NCBI GenBank assembly: GCA_015499995.1
Contig: JADNRV010000125.1
Location: forward strand, 1 to 64,000
Source of the DNA: Flammula alnicola
Taxonomy: Eukaryota > Basidiomycota > Agaricomycetes > Agaricales > Strophariaceae
Length of the DNA stretch: 64,000 nt
Direction: 5' to 3'
Part shown: piece by piece, positions 19,954-31,617 of the stretch
Layout: every line of letters begins with the position of its first letter
Numbering within the stretch: the first letter of the stretch is position 1
Program-made: the position numbers and the translations under genes
Notes under the pieces: model-generated
Seen by the model: only the letters and a program-made list of their open reading frames with translations
Told to the model about the DNA's origin: nothing
Database searches by the model: none

Positions 19954-22235
19954 ATGGACGTATTCAACCCCAAAATCCTTGATGCAAGCATTCGGGATGT
20001 CTCCTCTTACCTCTCAGATAACCAAAAGGTTGATCTTTTACTTTATGCCATGCGGTGTCTCCAATTCGAAGGGTACGTCAAAGGATTTAATTCCTTGCTT
20101 TTCAGGGCAATTGACCCTCTCCTTGCCTGCAGGCGTTCTAGAACAGTCATCGAGAACGCGATCCAGTCTTGTCTTCAGGTCTCAACACTCAGTCCAGAAA
20201 ACATAGCAAAGGCGAGAATACTGCGTGCTAGGGCGAGACTCGCCAACGGGTTACACTTGGGGGCACAAGAAGGTTCGTATATACTCTCTGCTCCACTCTC
20301 TGTGTTTACTCCAGGATGATGATGTTGACTGACGAATTGTGTTCAAATGGTTACTCAGATCTCCAAGCAGCGCTGGCAGCAGAACCTGACAACCCCGAGG
20401 CGAAAGCACTGTTGCATCAGCGATCCGTTACCGTTGAGAAGGTACTAATCCTGTATCTCTTCTTTTCGAGGTCTGGAACTGAGACCAGAATTCATGAAAC
20501 GTGTCTAGCTCCTGTCTCCTCTCCCCAAACACAATCTGAAGGAACGGGTATCGAACGAAATATGGCGCGAAATTGCACTGCATCTTCCTCGACGAGACCT
20601 GAAAGCCCTCCTTTTCGTACCTCATCCACTATCACGCATCGCCTCTCAGCTTCTTTTCTGGGAACTCGACTTACACTTCACGGCATCAGCAGATGGAGAC
20701 AATGAACGCCTTCTGGAGCCCTACATACCCGATGCGAGGACGTCACCCGCACAGAGAGACGAAGATGCGCGACATGCCCAAAGGAGTGCGGACATCCTAA
20801 CGAGGATCATCGTCGACCCTTCCTTTGCGAGTGCTGTACGAACGTTGCGAATATACGCATCAAGGAGAGACAAGGATGGGTCGATGGCGTTTCAGACAGG
20901 TATGTTCTCGTTCGTTTTGGGCTTGCTGTGATCTGGTCGTTTACTCTTTGATCATAGGAATGCTCATGAATGCACTGCCGAAACTCATCAACCTCCGCAA
21001 TGTCCATCTTTCATCTACGAGCGATGGAATCGTACCCGTACTTCGAATACTACAAAGCACGAGTCCACGTCTACGTGGGCTTTCTCTCAAGTTCGTGCAT
21101 CGTCCTCTTTTGATTTGCGATTGTGTGCATATTAACATCCTTCGATAGATCTCCAGACGGTCCAGCCGACCTCTCTTTCCTCGAATTCCGACATCTCTCG
21201 CACTTTGCATACACCACCAGTGCACTGTCAGGCACACCTTCTACCATCCACTCCCTCATTGCACAAAATCGGGCAACCCTCCGTACAATAGTACTTGAGA
21301 ACCCCCACCCGTCGCCCAATTGGACCTTCCCCACTTCTGCGCTGTCAATCCGCAATCTTACGTGCATCCACTTCACAGGCAACTTCCCTGTCGTCAGCCA
21401 CGCTTTTGCCGATATACTGGCAAATGGGCGGCAGCTGGAGACTTTCAACATTTCGTGCTGTGCGCTTGAGTGCTCAAACGCCTCGATGCAGTTCAAGAGT
21501 GTACAAAATGCGAACGCGTTGCCCTTCCTACGGCATTTCGCATTCTCTGTCCATTCTATTGGGAGACGAACCGTGGACCGGGAGCTGTTTCCCGCGATTG
21601 CTGAATTCCTGCGTGGGCGGAGGCAGCTGCGGTCGTTGCAGCTCGTGGCGTACGATGAAACCGTGCAACACGCAGTGGGATTCGACGCTTCCACTTGGGG
21701 AGTCTTGCCGTCGTTAGACGGCCTACGAGGATTGAAAATAACATATCCGTCAGATCTCGCTCCTGGGTTGGCCTCGTGGTTGATCCCAAGGACTGTATTA
21801 GCCTTGCGGTTGACGATGGATTACAGTACCCAATCCGCACGAGACCCTGTCCCCTTTTTGAGCGTACGTCTCTTTTGCCTTCCTTTCTCTTCCATCTGTC
21901 CTGTCTTCTAACGTGTTAATGATCGGCGTTTACAGCAACTTCGGCAAGGTATACCGCCTTCTCTGCGATTCATCGGGCTGTCAGAAATCAACGTGCGCAA
22001 TGCGTCCGCTGTCGTTGACCACGGCTTCCCGATGGTCCGTGTCGTTCGTATTGGGAACAATTACTGGACGGTGTCTAAAAACCAAGGTGATGCCGCTTCT
22101 GCCGTGGTCACTGCCCAGGGAACGGAGATGGAGCAGTGGCCAAAGAGGAGAGCGCTGTACCATGCGACAGAGTGGCTGGAGTGGCTGGGGTGTGAAGACG
22201 CGATGATCAGAGATCCCTCTGCGTTTACGACATGA
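19954..22235 (+). CDS. F-box protein with TPR-like N-terminus and LRR-like C-terminus (626 aa)
   Basis: Seven exons, all in frame: 19954-20072, 20133-20272, 20359-20441, 20509-20899, 20958-21090, 21149-21863 and 21936-22235. The N-terminal 115 residues (NPKILDASIRDVSSYLSD, ARILRARARLANGLHLGAQE, LQAALAAEPDNPEAKALLHQ) resemble paired TPR helices. Next is an F-box (RVSNEIWREIALHLPRRDLK, LLFVPHPLSRIA) and then a long region of leucine-containing repeats (LPKLINLRNVHLSS, SPRLRGLSLK, FRHLSHFAYT). F-box proteins recruit substrates to SCF ubiquitin ligases. The combination with an N-terminal TPR-like block is common in Agaricomycetes. The substrate is unknown. The start is chosen at ATG 19954 (ccactATGG). 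Confidence 0.85.
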
Positions 22236-23196
22236 GGTGTATTCATCTGTGTGGAAGGAAGACAAGCGGTCTGCAACGTCAACTATATTCACGACGATAA
22301 TAATTGTGCACAACCCCCTCTTCGTTTTGATGTTTAAATTATTGATCCCTTTTTACCCTTTTATTGCCAGCGATATCGAAGTGTCGCTTTGATAAAATCC
22401 CAAGGAGCTTCCTGGCATCCACCGGTCACTGCGATCAATCAGGTCGCAAGATGTGGATGTTATGCTGGCGGCTCTTTCCCATTAGCCAACCGTACACGGT
22501 CACGCCACCTTGAATTGTTATTCTGGGGGGTTATCCATGCACTCCCTATTACTTCAGCCGTAGTCGTAATACCATACCAGTACAATGGCATCTTGTAGTA
22601 CTACCCAGCAAGGTAACGACCACGATGTAAGGCTGGAACCAAGAATACGAGTTCGGCCCTCTTTTATGATTCTATTATTCGCGTCAACTTTTACCATGTT
22701 TTTTGTCCAGACTGTCTAATCTTAGGATGGCGATCCACGACTAATTTTAGCGAACTTGCTCGTTCTTTGGCTGGAACGATCTATGAGAACCCTACACATG
22801 CATGTACACCTCGACATCAACGCGATAGGTGATAACCAGAAAAAATGCATATGCTTGTCAATGCCCGTAAAATGTACAGAAAAGATTGTATGGAAGGTAC
22901 AATTTAAAATGAGTGCTATACTGTAAAGATATGATAGTATACAGATGCGGAGTCGTCAACGACGGTGTTTCTGCCTGCAGGATAGCGATCGAAACTGGAA
23001 TGATGCGAGGCGTGTACCAAGTAGCAGTTGTGCGAATAACGAATTGAATGTGAGAATGCGGTTGGATGAAGTGATCCTTGTTCTACAAATACAAACTGTC
23101 CTATGAGCGGCGGCCGAGAGTAAACAGCTAGTAGGCATATGGAGAATCTCGAATATGAAGAGGTGGCAATTTTATGGTGCTATCGGGCGGCGAGCG
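22236..23196. other. Intergenic between convergent genes
   Basis: The F-box gene and the DUF6534 gene end toward each other here. The region should hold both 3' ends. No coding exon recognised. Confidence 0.4.
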
Positions 23197-25079
23197 CTAT
23201 CGGCACATGGCAGAGATTCGGTTAGAAGGAGGGTTGGTGGACAGAAAAAAAGGACGTACAGGTGACTCAAGGGATTCCATTGACTGAGGTCGAGGACTCC
23301 AAAAGCTGGACGTGGTGCGATGATTTATTTGACGTTTCCATGACGGATCGCTGTTCGACAACTCATACAACGTCATTCCGGGGATTTTCCTTTCACGAGC
23401 GTTAAGCATTGCAATAAAGGACCCCACGTAGACTGAAGGAGGATGAAGAAAATAAGGAAATTGTTAACGCAGAAAAGGGGCACACTCGCGTTTCGTCAAC
23501 AAAAATTCGATCGCGAGAAAGATGAAGGTATTTGGCATGAGGATGTACTGGAAAGAAGTAAAGTCAATATGGAATCAGAGCCGCGGAATGTCAGTTACCG
23601 AGAACATAGCGGATAGAGAACATGCACTGACAGTGAATTATCAGACGGAATTCAGAAATTCTGCAAATCATGATACATACCTCGTAAGGAGGCCAGAACT
23701 CAGTGAATACTGGATGATCGTCGAAATTCTCGAGTTTAGCCTGTCAACAATATTAAGAAGTGCACCCACGTCCTTCTATATTTATGAAACCCAAATGAAA
23801 TCATACCTTGTTACGCTACCCTTACTCTTGCTCAAGTAATAGCACATGGCGGCAGAAATGACAAAATCGATTGTGGTTGAGGCGCCGAGAGCGGCGTTTA
23901 TCGCCCACTAATTTTTTGTCAGATAAACAAATGAGGCGATGGAATGTCACTTCAAATATAACTAACTGCGATTTTCTCCAATTCCGGGAAGGTTTGAATA
24001 GTGTATCTATGACATTGGTCAGGATTAAGAGATAGGCGGTCCGGAGTGAAGGACGAACACCAAATAAGCCAATACGACCCCAATCGCTGTTACACCGTTG
24101 ACTATCAAGAAGACGGATTGACATGAATTAGGGCTGGCATACCGAATCCACCAGCAACGACTGCAGCCTTAATATATTGATGAGCGACGAAAGCCATCGT
24201 TCTGGATCATATAACATACCACAACGTAACCCAAAACTCCTCGATGGTATCCTCCAACTACCAAAAATATAATGGACAGCGTAAGCATTTCCACACCTTG
24301 TGCCTGAACCGGGAATGGGACTAACGTAACCACACACGAGTGGTGTACAAGCTAAAATATATTATTTAGCTTGAGACGGTATGAACAGGTCTCGACACAC
24401 CAATGAACGATGAGAATAATGACGACCTAAAGGCGATAATTCGTGAGTCATCTCGATACCAAATGTCATCCCTATCGCTTACATTGACGCTAAGTTGCAG
24501 CTACAATTGGTTATCAGCCGATATCCCATCTTATTCGCTGAACAGACACTCACTTTTAACGACCTATTGCCAGATGAGCGAAGAATATTGGTTGGAGACG
24601 CCGACATGTGCTCACCAGTTGATATCCAGCAATCCTAAAATATTTCCGAATCCTTTCGCAACATAGACGTACGTGGCATGTACCACCAACGTTAGGTGAA
24701 ATGCATCTAATATCCTGACTCGATGGGTGAATATCTCTACCAGCCATGAACGACTTCCACGAAACATACCAAAGAAGCGCAACCTAGAGTTTGTTTGATG
24801 GCGATGAGTGCACAATAGATGCGATAATTCAACACAATCTACCAACCGAACACTTGTGTAGACGCGAATCATTGGGATATGAATGATAATACCAATACGT
24901 CTGAAGAGTCGTAATCCCAAACAGCCTGAGTAGCGACATATCCATGATCAAGGCATAAATATGCGCGATATACGATCGAATTCGACTCACAAAGAAGCGC
25001 CCACGACACCAAGCAATAGCGCGCCCACCGTATTATCCAACGTCTGATTTGCGAGGCTGAGAAGCGACGTTGGAGCCAT
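23197..25079 (-). CDS. DUF6534-type seven-helix membrane protein, about 17 exons
   Basis: The minus strand from ATG 25079 (MAPTSLLSLANQTLDNTVGA) can be spliced through about 16 short introns into one frame. Landmarks in order: LFGITTLQTYWYYHSYPNDS, ILDAFHLTLVVHATYVYVAK, LQLSVNVVIILIVHCLY, TIQTFPELEKIA, GASTTIDFVISAAMCYYLSK, SRISTIIQYSLSSGLLTR, ILMPNTFIFLAIEFLLTK, LYVGSFIAMLNARE. This is the pattern of the large basidiomycete DUF6534 family, proposed seven-helix membrane proteins of unknown role. One intron (23433-23489) uses a GC donor. The boundary between LYTTR and VEML (about 24300) requires a very short intron and is uncertain. The last exon (23197-23432) adds a cytoplasmic Ser/Pro-rich tail. 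Confidence 0.8.
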
Positions 25080-26031
25080 TATTGGAACCACAAGCGAGAA
25101 ATGCCAATGGAAGTAGAGTGGTCGTAACGAAAGGACGAAGGAACGAACAAGGAACAAAGAAGAAAAGGAGAAAGGGAGAAGACAGCGTAAATCATCCTGC
25201 CCGACGAGGATTGTATATTTGAAGTGCCGGCGTTGGTGGGTTGGAAGGAACACCACCGTGCAGGGTCGCGCGCCTCATCCGGGGATACAACCCAGAATTG
25301 GTGGTGCCCTGGTTAACGATCGGGAAGCGGCAGCTACGGCCCTACGAACTTCACAGGACTGTATATCATATATGTATATTGAGTATTAGAATGGAACATG
25401 GCCACTGCATTTGCGCACCCACCCCACTGAATAGTTGACTCGGGAACCTTGACCAATCTGCAATCAATGATAAATCGACCAGATTTTTTTGTGGAAGAAG
25501 CCATCTGCCATGCGCACCCAGAACATCGCAATCGTCCTCGGACGAAGATAACTTCCGTCCCCAGGAGACTGCACGATGCGCATTGCACATTGCGAACAAT
25601 TTCGGCTACTTGGTTCTGGCGATATCATCGAATGAACCAGCTGGCCACAGGATATATTACGGCGTACACGGCCTCGCCCTCTAGGGTCCAAGAATATGTA
25701 TATGGATACGCAGCAGAGGATGTAAGGGAGCACAAACGCCTCGAGGCGAGTCAGGCTCGTCACGGCACAAGATCCACGGGCAAAATTCTTTCCGTGGCTG
25801 AAATATCGCGTCCAAGCGGGCATGTGCTTGCATGTTCTGGGAAATGAATAAGAGGATGCTCAGCCACCGACATATACACTTACTTACATTGTTAGATAAC
25901 AATCGCCATATACTCTAGTCTTTTCATCTTCTTTTTTTTTTTTTTTGGCATCGACAATCAGCCGCTCAAGAACTCGAGTTCGAGTCCGTGGGATTGACAG
26001 TTTAAAGGTTGGGCGGGTCAAAAAGAATTTC
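25080..26031. other. Intergenic upstream of DUF6534 gene
   Basis: Contains a purine-rich run (25125-25185) just upstream of the DUF6534 start and a run of 16 T at about 25931-25946. ORFs on both strands at 25449-25847 overlap and look like chance. No gene assigned. Confidence 0.35.
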
Positions 26032-27100
26032 TCAACGCTTGTACCCGGAGTAGGCGTCCATCCAAGATACGAAACGACCTATGAGGGATGATGAATAGTG
26101 AGTGACACAGCCGTAAGGATTATGATCCGGGCATTCCAGACTCACCGTCGATCGCACATTTCGAACGTCGTCTACCCCGTGAAGTCGTTCAATTCCTTCC
26201 TATCTTCCTGGTCGATTCCCAAAGAAGCCATTGACATGAAATGTAAGGATCCAATCTGTGAACGTAGTCAGTTGCTATGGGCTTGTAAAGTAAACCCAAC
26301 GAGGGAACAATAAACATGAAATCAGCTGAGAAAGTGGGATGCGGCACGAGGGAAGATAAGATCTAGAAATCTAGATGAACAGAAAGCACGAGGCCATTTG
26401 GAAGGGGGCATTCCGGCGCCGTCCAATCCAATCATGACTAAATAATATGCACCGCATAGGATCATGGGATTAGGGGAATACTGACTTCACCACTGAAGAA
26501 ATGCAATATCGCTCGACTTTTCGGACAGTGGTTCAGCGTCTGGAGGTTCAATTCAATGGAACTTGAGTCCGGAGTTTCACGATCACAATATCTGAAAGGA
26601 ACAGGAAACCTGGCGACATATGAGAATGGTTAGCGTTATCCGGCCAAAGTCGGGCATGGGCAAGAAAGAATAAAGAGGAAGAGGGTCGCTAATCCCAACA
26701 GAGCTAAGCTCATGCTGGCGCCCATCCATCACTAAGATAGATGTAAAAAGTGAGTCAAACCTGCCAGTTCAGGTCCGCAAGGCCATTCCTCCATTCCTGT
26801 ATATGATGGGATGCAGCAAGGCTAAGTATCCGACCACCAACACTGCGAATTCTTGCGTGTACGGCAGCACTGGCGATTCGCCCAACGTTTCCGGCTCTCG
26901 CCGGATTTTCTTCGCTCAGTGACCGCGAACGCGGAACGGCGCTATTGCATCCAGAAAACACTACTTTCATTCCATTCGTCCCGGCGGACGTCGATACCAA
27001 ATACGTATTATGTCGAGTTTGTGCCTGAATAAATGTGGAGGAAAAGCAAAAAAGAACCCGACATCTATCTGAAAAACGATGCAATCAGCTTTCATACGAA
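26032..27100 (-). CDS. Possible multi-exon gene, not identified
   Basis: Minus-strand pieces look spliced but I recognise no family. A middle part includes RIASAAVHARIRSVGGRILS and HIQEWRNGLADLNWQ (about 26880-26755). A C-terminal pair of exons gives EGIERLHGVDDVRNVRST joined by a GT-AG intron to GRFVSWMDAYSGYKR and a stop at 26032. The start and several junctions are unresolved. It could be a real lineage-specific gene or a remnant. It lies directly downstream of QCR6 on the same strand. Confidence 0.3.
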
Positions 27101-27171
27101 AGGCCAGTCAATTAGACCGACGTTCTTACCTACGAGGTGAAGGTATCCATGGGTCGTCTATCACACGACTT

Positions 27172-27842
27172 TTAACGCAGCTTGGCAAAGAGTTTTGGGC
27201 CGGCGGATTCCTATGTTGCCCTTTGAGCGTCAGCGAGAGAAGTTGTATCGAAGGATAAAGAACACGCACATCTACACAGTGCATCATACTATGTGGTGTC
27301 AACACTCCGTCAGTTGGGTTCGCACAAAGACGCGAAACGGCGGCTTACTGGACTAGAGGTTCAATAGAACGACAGCGGAAGATCAGAGCAGTAATGAGTT
27401 GGGCAGATCAAAGGTGCGACCTCAAGAAACAGCAGTATACGCACATCTAGTGTCGACGAAACCGGTTCGAAATCAGTACAGCCCATGGAGAAAATAGTGA
27501 CGCGAAAGAGACGCACAATTCCTCAACGCAATCCTCGCCCTTGAATCCCTGCCCGGACTGAACCTTCTCCTGGCAATGTTCAAAATGTTTCGTCAGGGCG
27601 GCGCATTTAGCCGACGCCTTGCATTCCTCGCGTAGGACAGGTTGGAGCTATAATGAAAACAGGGAGAGAATTAGCTTCCGACAAACGCCAGACACAAGCG
27701 GGCCACGTACATCCTCAGGCTCTTCCTCTTCAGCGGCTTCCTCAACGACGATCTCGGCGTCTGCGGGTGCTTTCTCTTCCGAGTCGGCGTGGGTGGTGGT
27801 GGAGATGAAGGAGGAGAAGAACGACGCGATACTTGAACTCAT
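27172..27842 (-). CDS. QCR6: Cytochrome bc1 complex hinge subunit (subunit 6), 106 aa
   Basis: Exons on the minus strand are 27711-27842, 27517-27647, 27270-27288 and 27172-27210. The protein begins MSSSIASFFSSFISTTTH, has an acidic stretch (VVEEAAEEEEPED) and then REECKASAKCAALTKHFEHC, KGEDCVEE, MMHCVD and the end GPKLFAKLR. This is the acidic hinge protein of mitochondrial complex III, which helps cytochrome c1 and cytochrome c interact. The cysteines match the twin CX9C-like helical hairpin of the family. The third exon is only 19 bases. Intron 2 is long (228 bases); a missed micro-exon there would not change the identification. Confidence 0.88.
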
Positions 27843-27937
27843 TTCTTGGTGTTGGAGCAGTTACACGAAACGACGGAGTACGTTCAAAATTACACGGACA
27901 GTCTCGGAAACGTGTGGTGACCGTGAGAACAGAGTGT

Positions 27938-28658
27938 GATGGCGATATGTGTTTTCTCACACAAGATCAACAGGCTTACATTCGACTTTCGACTGTCGAC
28001 TGTGTGTTCTGAGCTAGAGTCAAGTCGCGAGTACAGCACATTTGTCGACACTCCGATTTTTTCTCCCCTGGCTAGCCGACTTCGCGAATCTTGCTCATTC
28101 ATCTAGCGTCCTCCCATTTTCGGCTGCCGTCTCGAACCGTGCTCGCTCCTTGATTTACGCCTGTCGTTCATTCACGTTCCGGGAAAAACGAGCTGGCAGA
28201 TGTTAACGAGCAGGCTGGGAAGTATGATATGATGGATTTAGCGGCTATTCTATGGGCATTGCGAATCGTCAAGGTTGAAGACATTTTTGAACCCCTGGAG
28301 CTCAGAAGGACAGACGACGCTATCGAAACGATGAAATATACACACTTGCAATTAACTGCCCTGCTCCAGTGACTAGTTTCCGCTATATTATTCCCCACGT
28401 CTTGGATCGGCTACTGGTTGCTTCTGAAATGCCTGCTCTCCTCTGCGGCGTACAGTCTCTAAACGCATGGTGTCAGCCGCGAGAACCACACAACTGCCTG
28501 TCTATAAAACCGTCCGCTATCGTCAGCCCTTCAACCTACACATATTTGTTTCTTACCCTCTCATCTACCACACATTCTTTCAACATGCGCTCTTTCCTCT
28601 CCCTTGTCCCCCTTCTCCTCACTTCTATCCCCCTGGTTTCCGCCGTGGTCGCCCGTCA
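27938..28658. repeat. Inverted segmental duplication, copy B
   Basis: Matches the reverse complement of 1-720 across the promoter, leader and signal-peptide coding start of the gene at 28585. It begins about 100 bases upstream of QCR6, so QCR6 and the secreted gene share this spacer as a divergent promoter. Confidence 0.8.
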
Positions 28659-29857
28659 GACCCCGCCTGTTTCTGTTGATGGCCACAACCGTCCTCTTAC
28701 AATTCCCAGTACCGGCGCCCCTGTCACGACCAGAGACCTTGAGCACACCAACAACTTCACCCGCCGACATGACGGCTGGGTTCCAAGTAAATTTCGAACG
28801 GATATACATTTTCTCCGTTGTCTCACTTTATCTTGCAGAGCACCGCAAGTACCTTGGCCAGCACTGCCACCGGTGCTTATCACTTTTCATCCCTCGCCCG
28901 TCGTTTCGCTACTGACCCGAGATTGCCTTTGAAGTATCTCCGGCATTATCAGGGTTTACAAAGCCAGCGACCAGAGTGAAATCGGCTTTGTAAACGGAGC
29001 GCTGGACAACTTTGGATTGTATGTCTATGGCTTGTTACCCCTCTGTCTCCAAGAAAGTTCACGTAGCATTTGAACAGGCTCGGACTTACGACCGACGCAT
29101 CTCAGGCTCTCGAGGTCAGCTTCAAGGTCTGCGAGAAACAATGCGCTGTCACCGGGCCTCTCAATGCTAAGACCGAGGTATGGTGCATCGTACATTCCAC
29201 CCAGTTAATTGCGCATAACTATTACACATCAGGTTGCGGGTGTCAACTTCTTCGGTGGTGTCGTCGGCGCTTTCAGCACCAACAATGATCTTGCGGTTGG
29301 TAGTTCCAAGTAAGTTGTCTTTTGGCCAACATAGTAACCAAGAACTTATGCATATAACGTTTAGCTACGCCTACCTCACGGGAGTAACCCAGGAGAGTAG
29401 GTCTTGTTTTTTGAAGCTTAATTCTTGGACAATCGTCTTAACTGAAGTCTTTGCGGGTCCCCAGCCAACCCTGGCTCCCCAGCGCAGCCCGGTCCAAATG
29501 CCTTTTCTACTGCCACTGGAGTTCCAGAGTCGTCCGAAACTGCAATCTGGTTCCTCAATCTCGCCTCCGACGCGCTTACGGCTCAGTGGATCAACACGGA
29601 CATGAGTGCGTACCAATTTTCTCTGTCCGCCAATTCACTTGGTCACATATACATTTGCTCTGTTGCTAGGTGAACCCCCCACCCATATTGTCTACGCGAA
29701 CCTCGACAACGACTTTGTGATCACCGGTGACGTTGCGGCGAACACCGGTCGGTTCAATGGCTTCGAAGTGGTGAGTAATTTCTAGCGTGTTATGCGTGAG
29801 AAAGGTACAGGATTAATTCATGTCGTCTTGTAGAATTTCGTCCTTGACTTGAACTAA
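28585..29857 (+). CDS. Secreted protein of an uncharacterised basidiomycete family (264 aa)
   Basis: Nine exons, all in frame: 28585-28786, 28839-28872, 28935-29018, 29078-29177, 29233-29309, 29365-29396, 29465-29605, 29670-29770 and 29834-29857. A signal peptide (MRSFLSLVPLLLTSIPLVSA) and a basic, possibly processed segment (FTRRHDGWVPKHRKYLGQ) precede a beta-rich domain: GIIRVYKASDQSEIGFVNGA, EVSFKVCEKQCAVTGPL, GSSNYAYLTGV, DALTAQWINTD, HIVYANLDNDFVITGDV. The same layout, including ALTAQWINTD, appears in the gene at 53495. Function unknown; secretion inferred. The promoter is duplicated in inverted form at the left edge of the window. Confidence 0.8.
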
Positions 29858-29994
29858 TCGTCGACTCTTTTGCCTGGCGTCATTCTTTCCCGGGATGTTC
29901 TGCTTTTCATTTCTATTTCTATATCCTCTGGCTCAACCGGCTGAAGACGTTTCAATCCCGTTCCTTTTGTGTTTCCTTTTGTGGTATTTAGTCC

Positions 29995-30130
29995 TGAGCA
30001 GAATCAAGGTCTTGTCGGGCAATGGCGTTGGCGGAAACCAGCGTTGGCAGTAGCTATAGTCAGAGATTAAATGGGAACATGTGCTGCTCATTTCGCGTTA
30101 TGAGTAAATGCGTGTTTCATGGAAAGCCAT
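29995..30130. repeat. Diverged direct repeat, copy 1
   Basis: Matches 32212-32330 in the same orientation (shared words such as gcgttggcgg/ggttggtgat, acatgtgc, ctcatttcgc/cttatttcgc and ttcatggaaag/ttcaaagaaag). Estimated by eye at about 70-75 percent. The two copies flank the kinase pseudogene. Confidence 0.6.
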
Positions 30131-30217
30131 CTGCCGAACGGAACACCCAGTGCTTGAACCATTCTCTTCCGGCCCTCATCATTATTCGCACATGTTTAGC
30201 ATTGATTTTCCAAAACA

Positions 30218-31617
30218 TCAATTCTGGTGCTGGAATATTGGTGTGGATTCAAACGGAGATCCATTTACATGCAGAAGTGGTAGCAAGGGATGTCTACGAT
30301 CGAGCGCTGGCACGAACATGTCGACGATGGGTTCGCACTCGTAATGTCGGCGGGCGCTACTCGAGATGGACATTTCCATCAGTATGCCGTGGGTCCACAC
30401 TCGAACCAGGAAACTAAATGCGTGGCCGACTCGCTCTCGAGCGCTCTAGTTCTTTTGTACTCCCCCACTTGTGACCCTCCTTGGGATACCGTATCATTCC
30501 GTCCACAACATCGACTGCGACTCCATTCAGCCTGCCAACGTCCTCTTTCGAGTCAGACTTGTTTAGAAGAAGGTACAAAATAAACGCAGTATTTTTTGCA
30601 GAGTGAAAGCGCTGAATGATATTGTACGAAGCTATGAATGGGTTCTGGTTTCAACCGCACCATCCTCACGCAACATCCATACATCGGATTTGCCATCAAT
30701 CTTTTTCCTTCTCCTTTGGAGCACTTCCGGGGCAAGGAAGTCCTTGGGAGCATCTGAGGTCATAGCACCTCCTATCGGACGTTAGAATATCTATGGTTTA
30801 GTTTGTAAATTCGAAGATGAGCGGGATCCATACCATGTGCGAAATTGCTCAAGTAGATCGTTGCACATTCGATATCTTCTTCTGTACAATCCCATGTGAA
30901 GCCGTGTGGGATGGGCTGAGATATGACAGAAGGGTATGTGACACCATCGCTGCCCACGATCTTCTCCACTCTCTTGCTCTTGGACTGCCCTAGTACCTTC
31001 TGAATAGCATCACTGGTTTGGATACAGAAGAAGAGGAAATTATCTGGGGTAACAGCTGCGAAGGAATACAAGAAATCAGTGCTAGAGTGAAATATAATAA
31101 CTGATTATGCCCACCACCGTGAATGATCTTGTGCACAGCAAGGTCGGACAGTCTTTCCGATATGTCACCTATAACCTTTTGGACAGTATAAAGAGGCAAA
31201 TACTGCCCGTCGTAGGCGTTGGTGAGGCGGAGATCCTCAACTGAAGATCCATATACGAGAAATACGAGACAAAGATGCCTCCTCCCTTGGGTATCGTGTT
31301 CGTAAAAGTAGCTCTGCATTTCGGGAATGCCTCTTTGCACTTTCTTCACAGGACCGAGGAGGAAATTGCGCTCGTTGTTGCCTGTCGAGTCCTCCGTTGC
31401 CGCGATAGTTAAGATCTTGATCGCGCGGTATGAAACTTTACTTGCTCTATTATTGAGTGCGAGCCAGGTTGATGATCGCGGGCCCCATCCAAGCTTGCGG
31501 GCTATCGTCCATTGGCCATCCTTGAGGGTTTGGCCGAGCAGGAAAATAGCCTACTGGTGAGTCGAGCTGTTCTTCAGGGAAGAAGGACATCGGGGAGCAA
31601 GCTTGGTCTCTCTCCAT
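30218..31617 (-). pseudogene. Decayed SRPK-like protein kinase
   Basis: From ATG 31617 the minus strand reads MERDQACSPMSFFPEEQLDS, then a frame break near 31550, then an SRPK-like kinase domain. Visible parts are the glycine loop ARKLGWGPRSSTWLA, the lysine in YRAIKIL, SSVEDLRLTNAYDGQYLPLY, the catalytic loop and the APE motif (DFLAPEVLQRR), ending with KSDVWML. The catalytic loop reads IIHGAVTPDNFLF, where active relatives have Asp two residues after His; the DFG site reads SNFAHG. Both catalytic aspartates are gone and the frame is broken, so it cannot be an active kinase. After about 30620 further stops appear. SRPK-like kinases are heavily duplicated in Agaricomycetes. Confidence 0.75.

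Noticed and set aside
25960..25995. tRNA B-box-like gttcgagtcc
   Set aside because: No matching A-box, acceptor stem or T-arm pairing around it.
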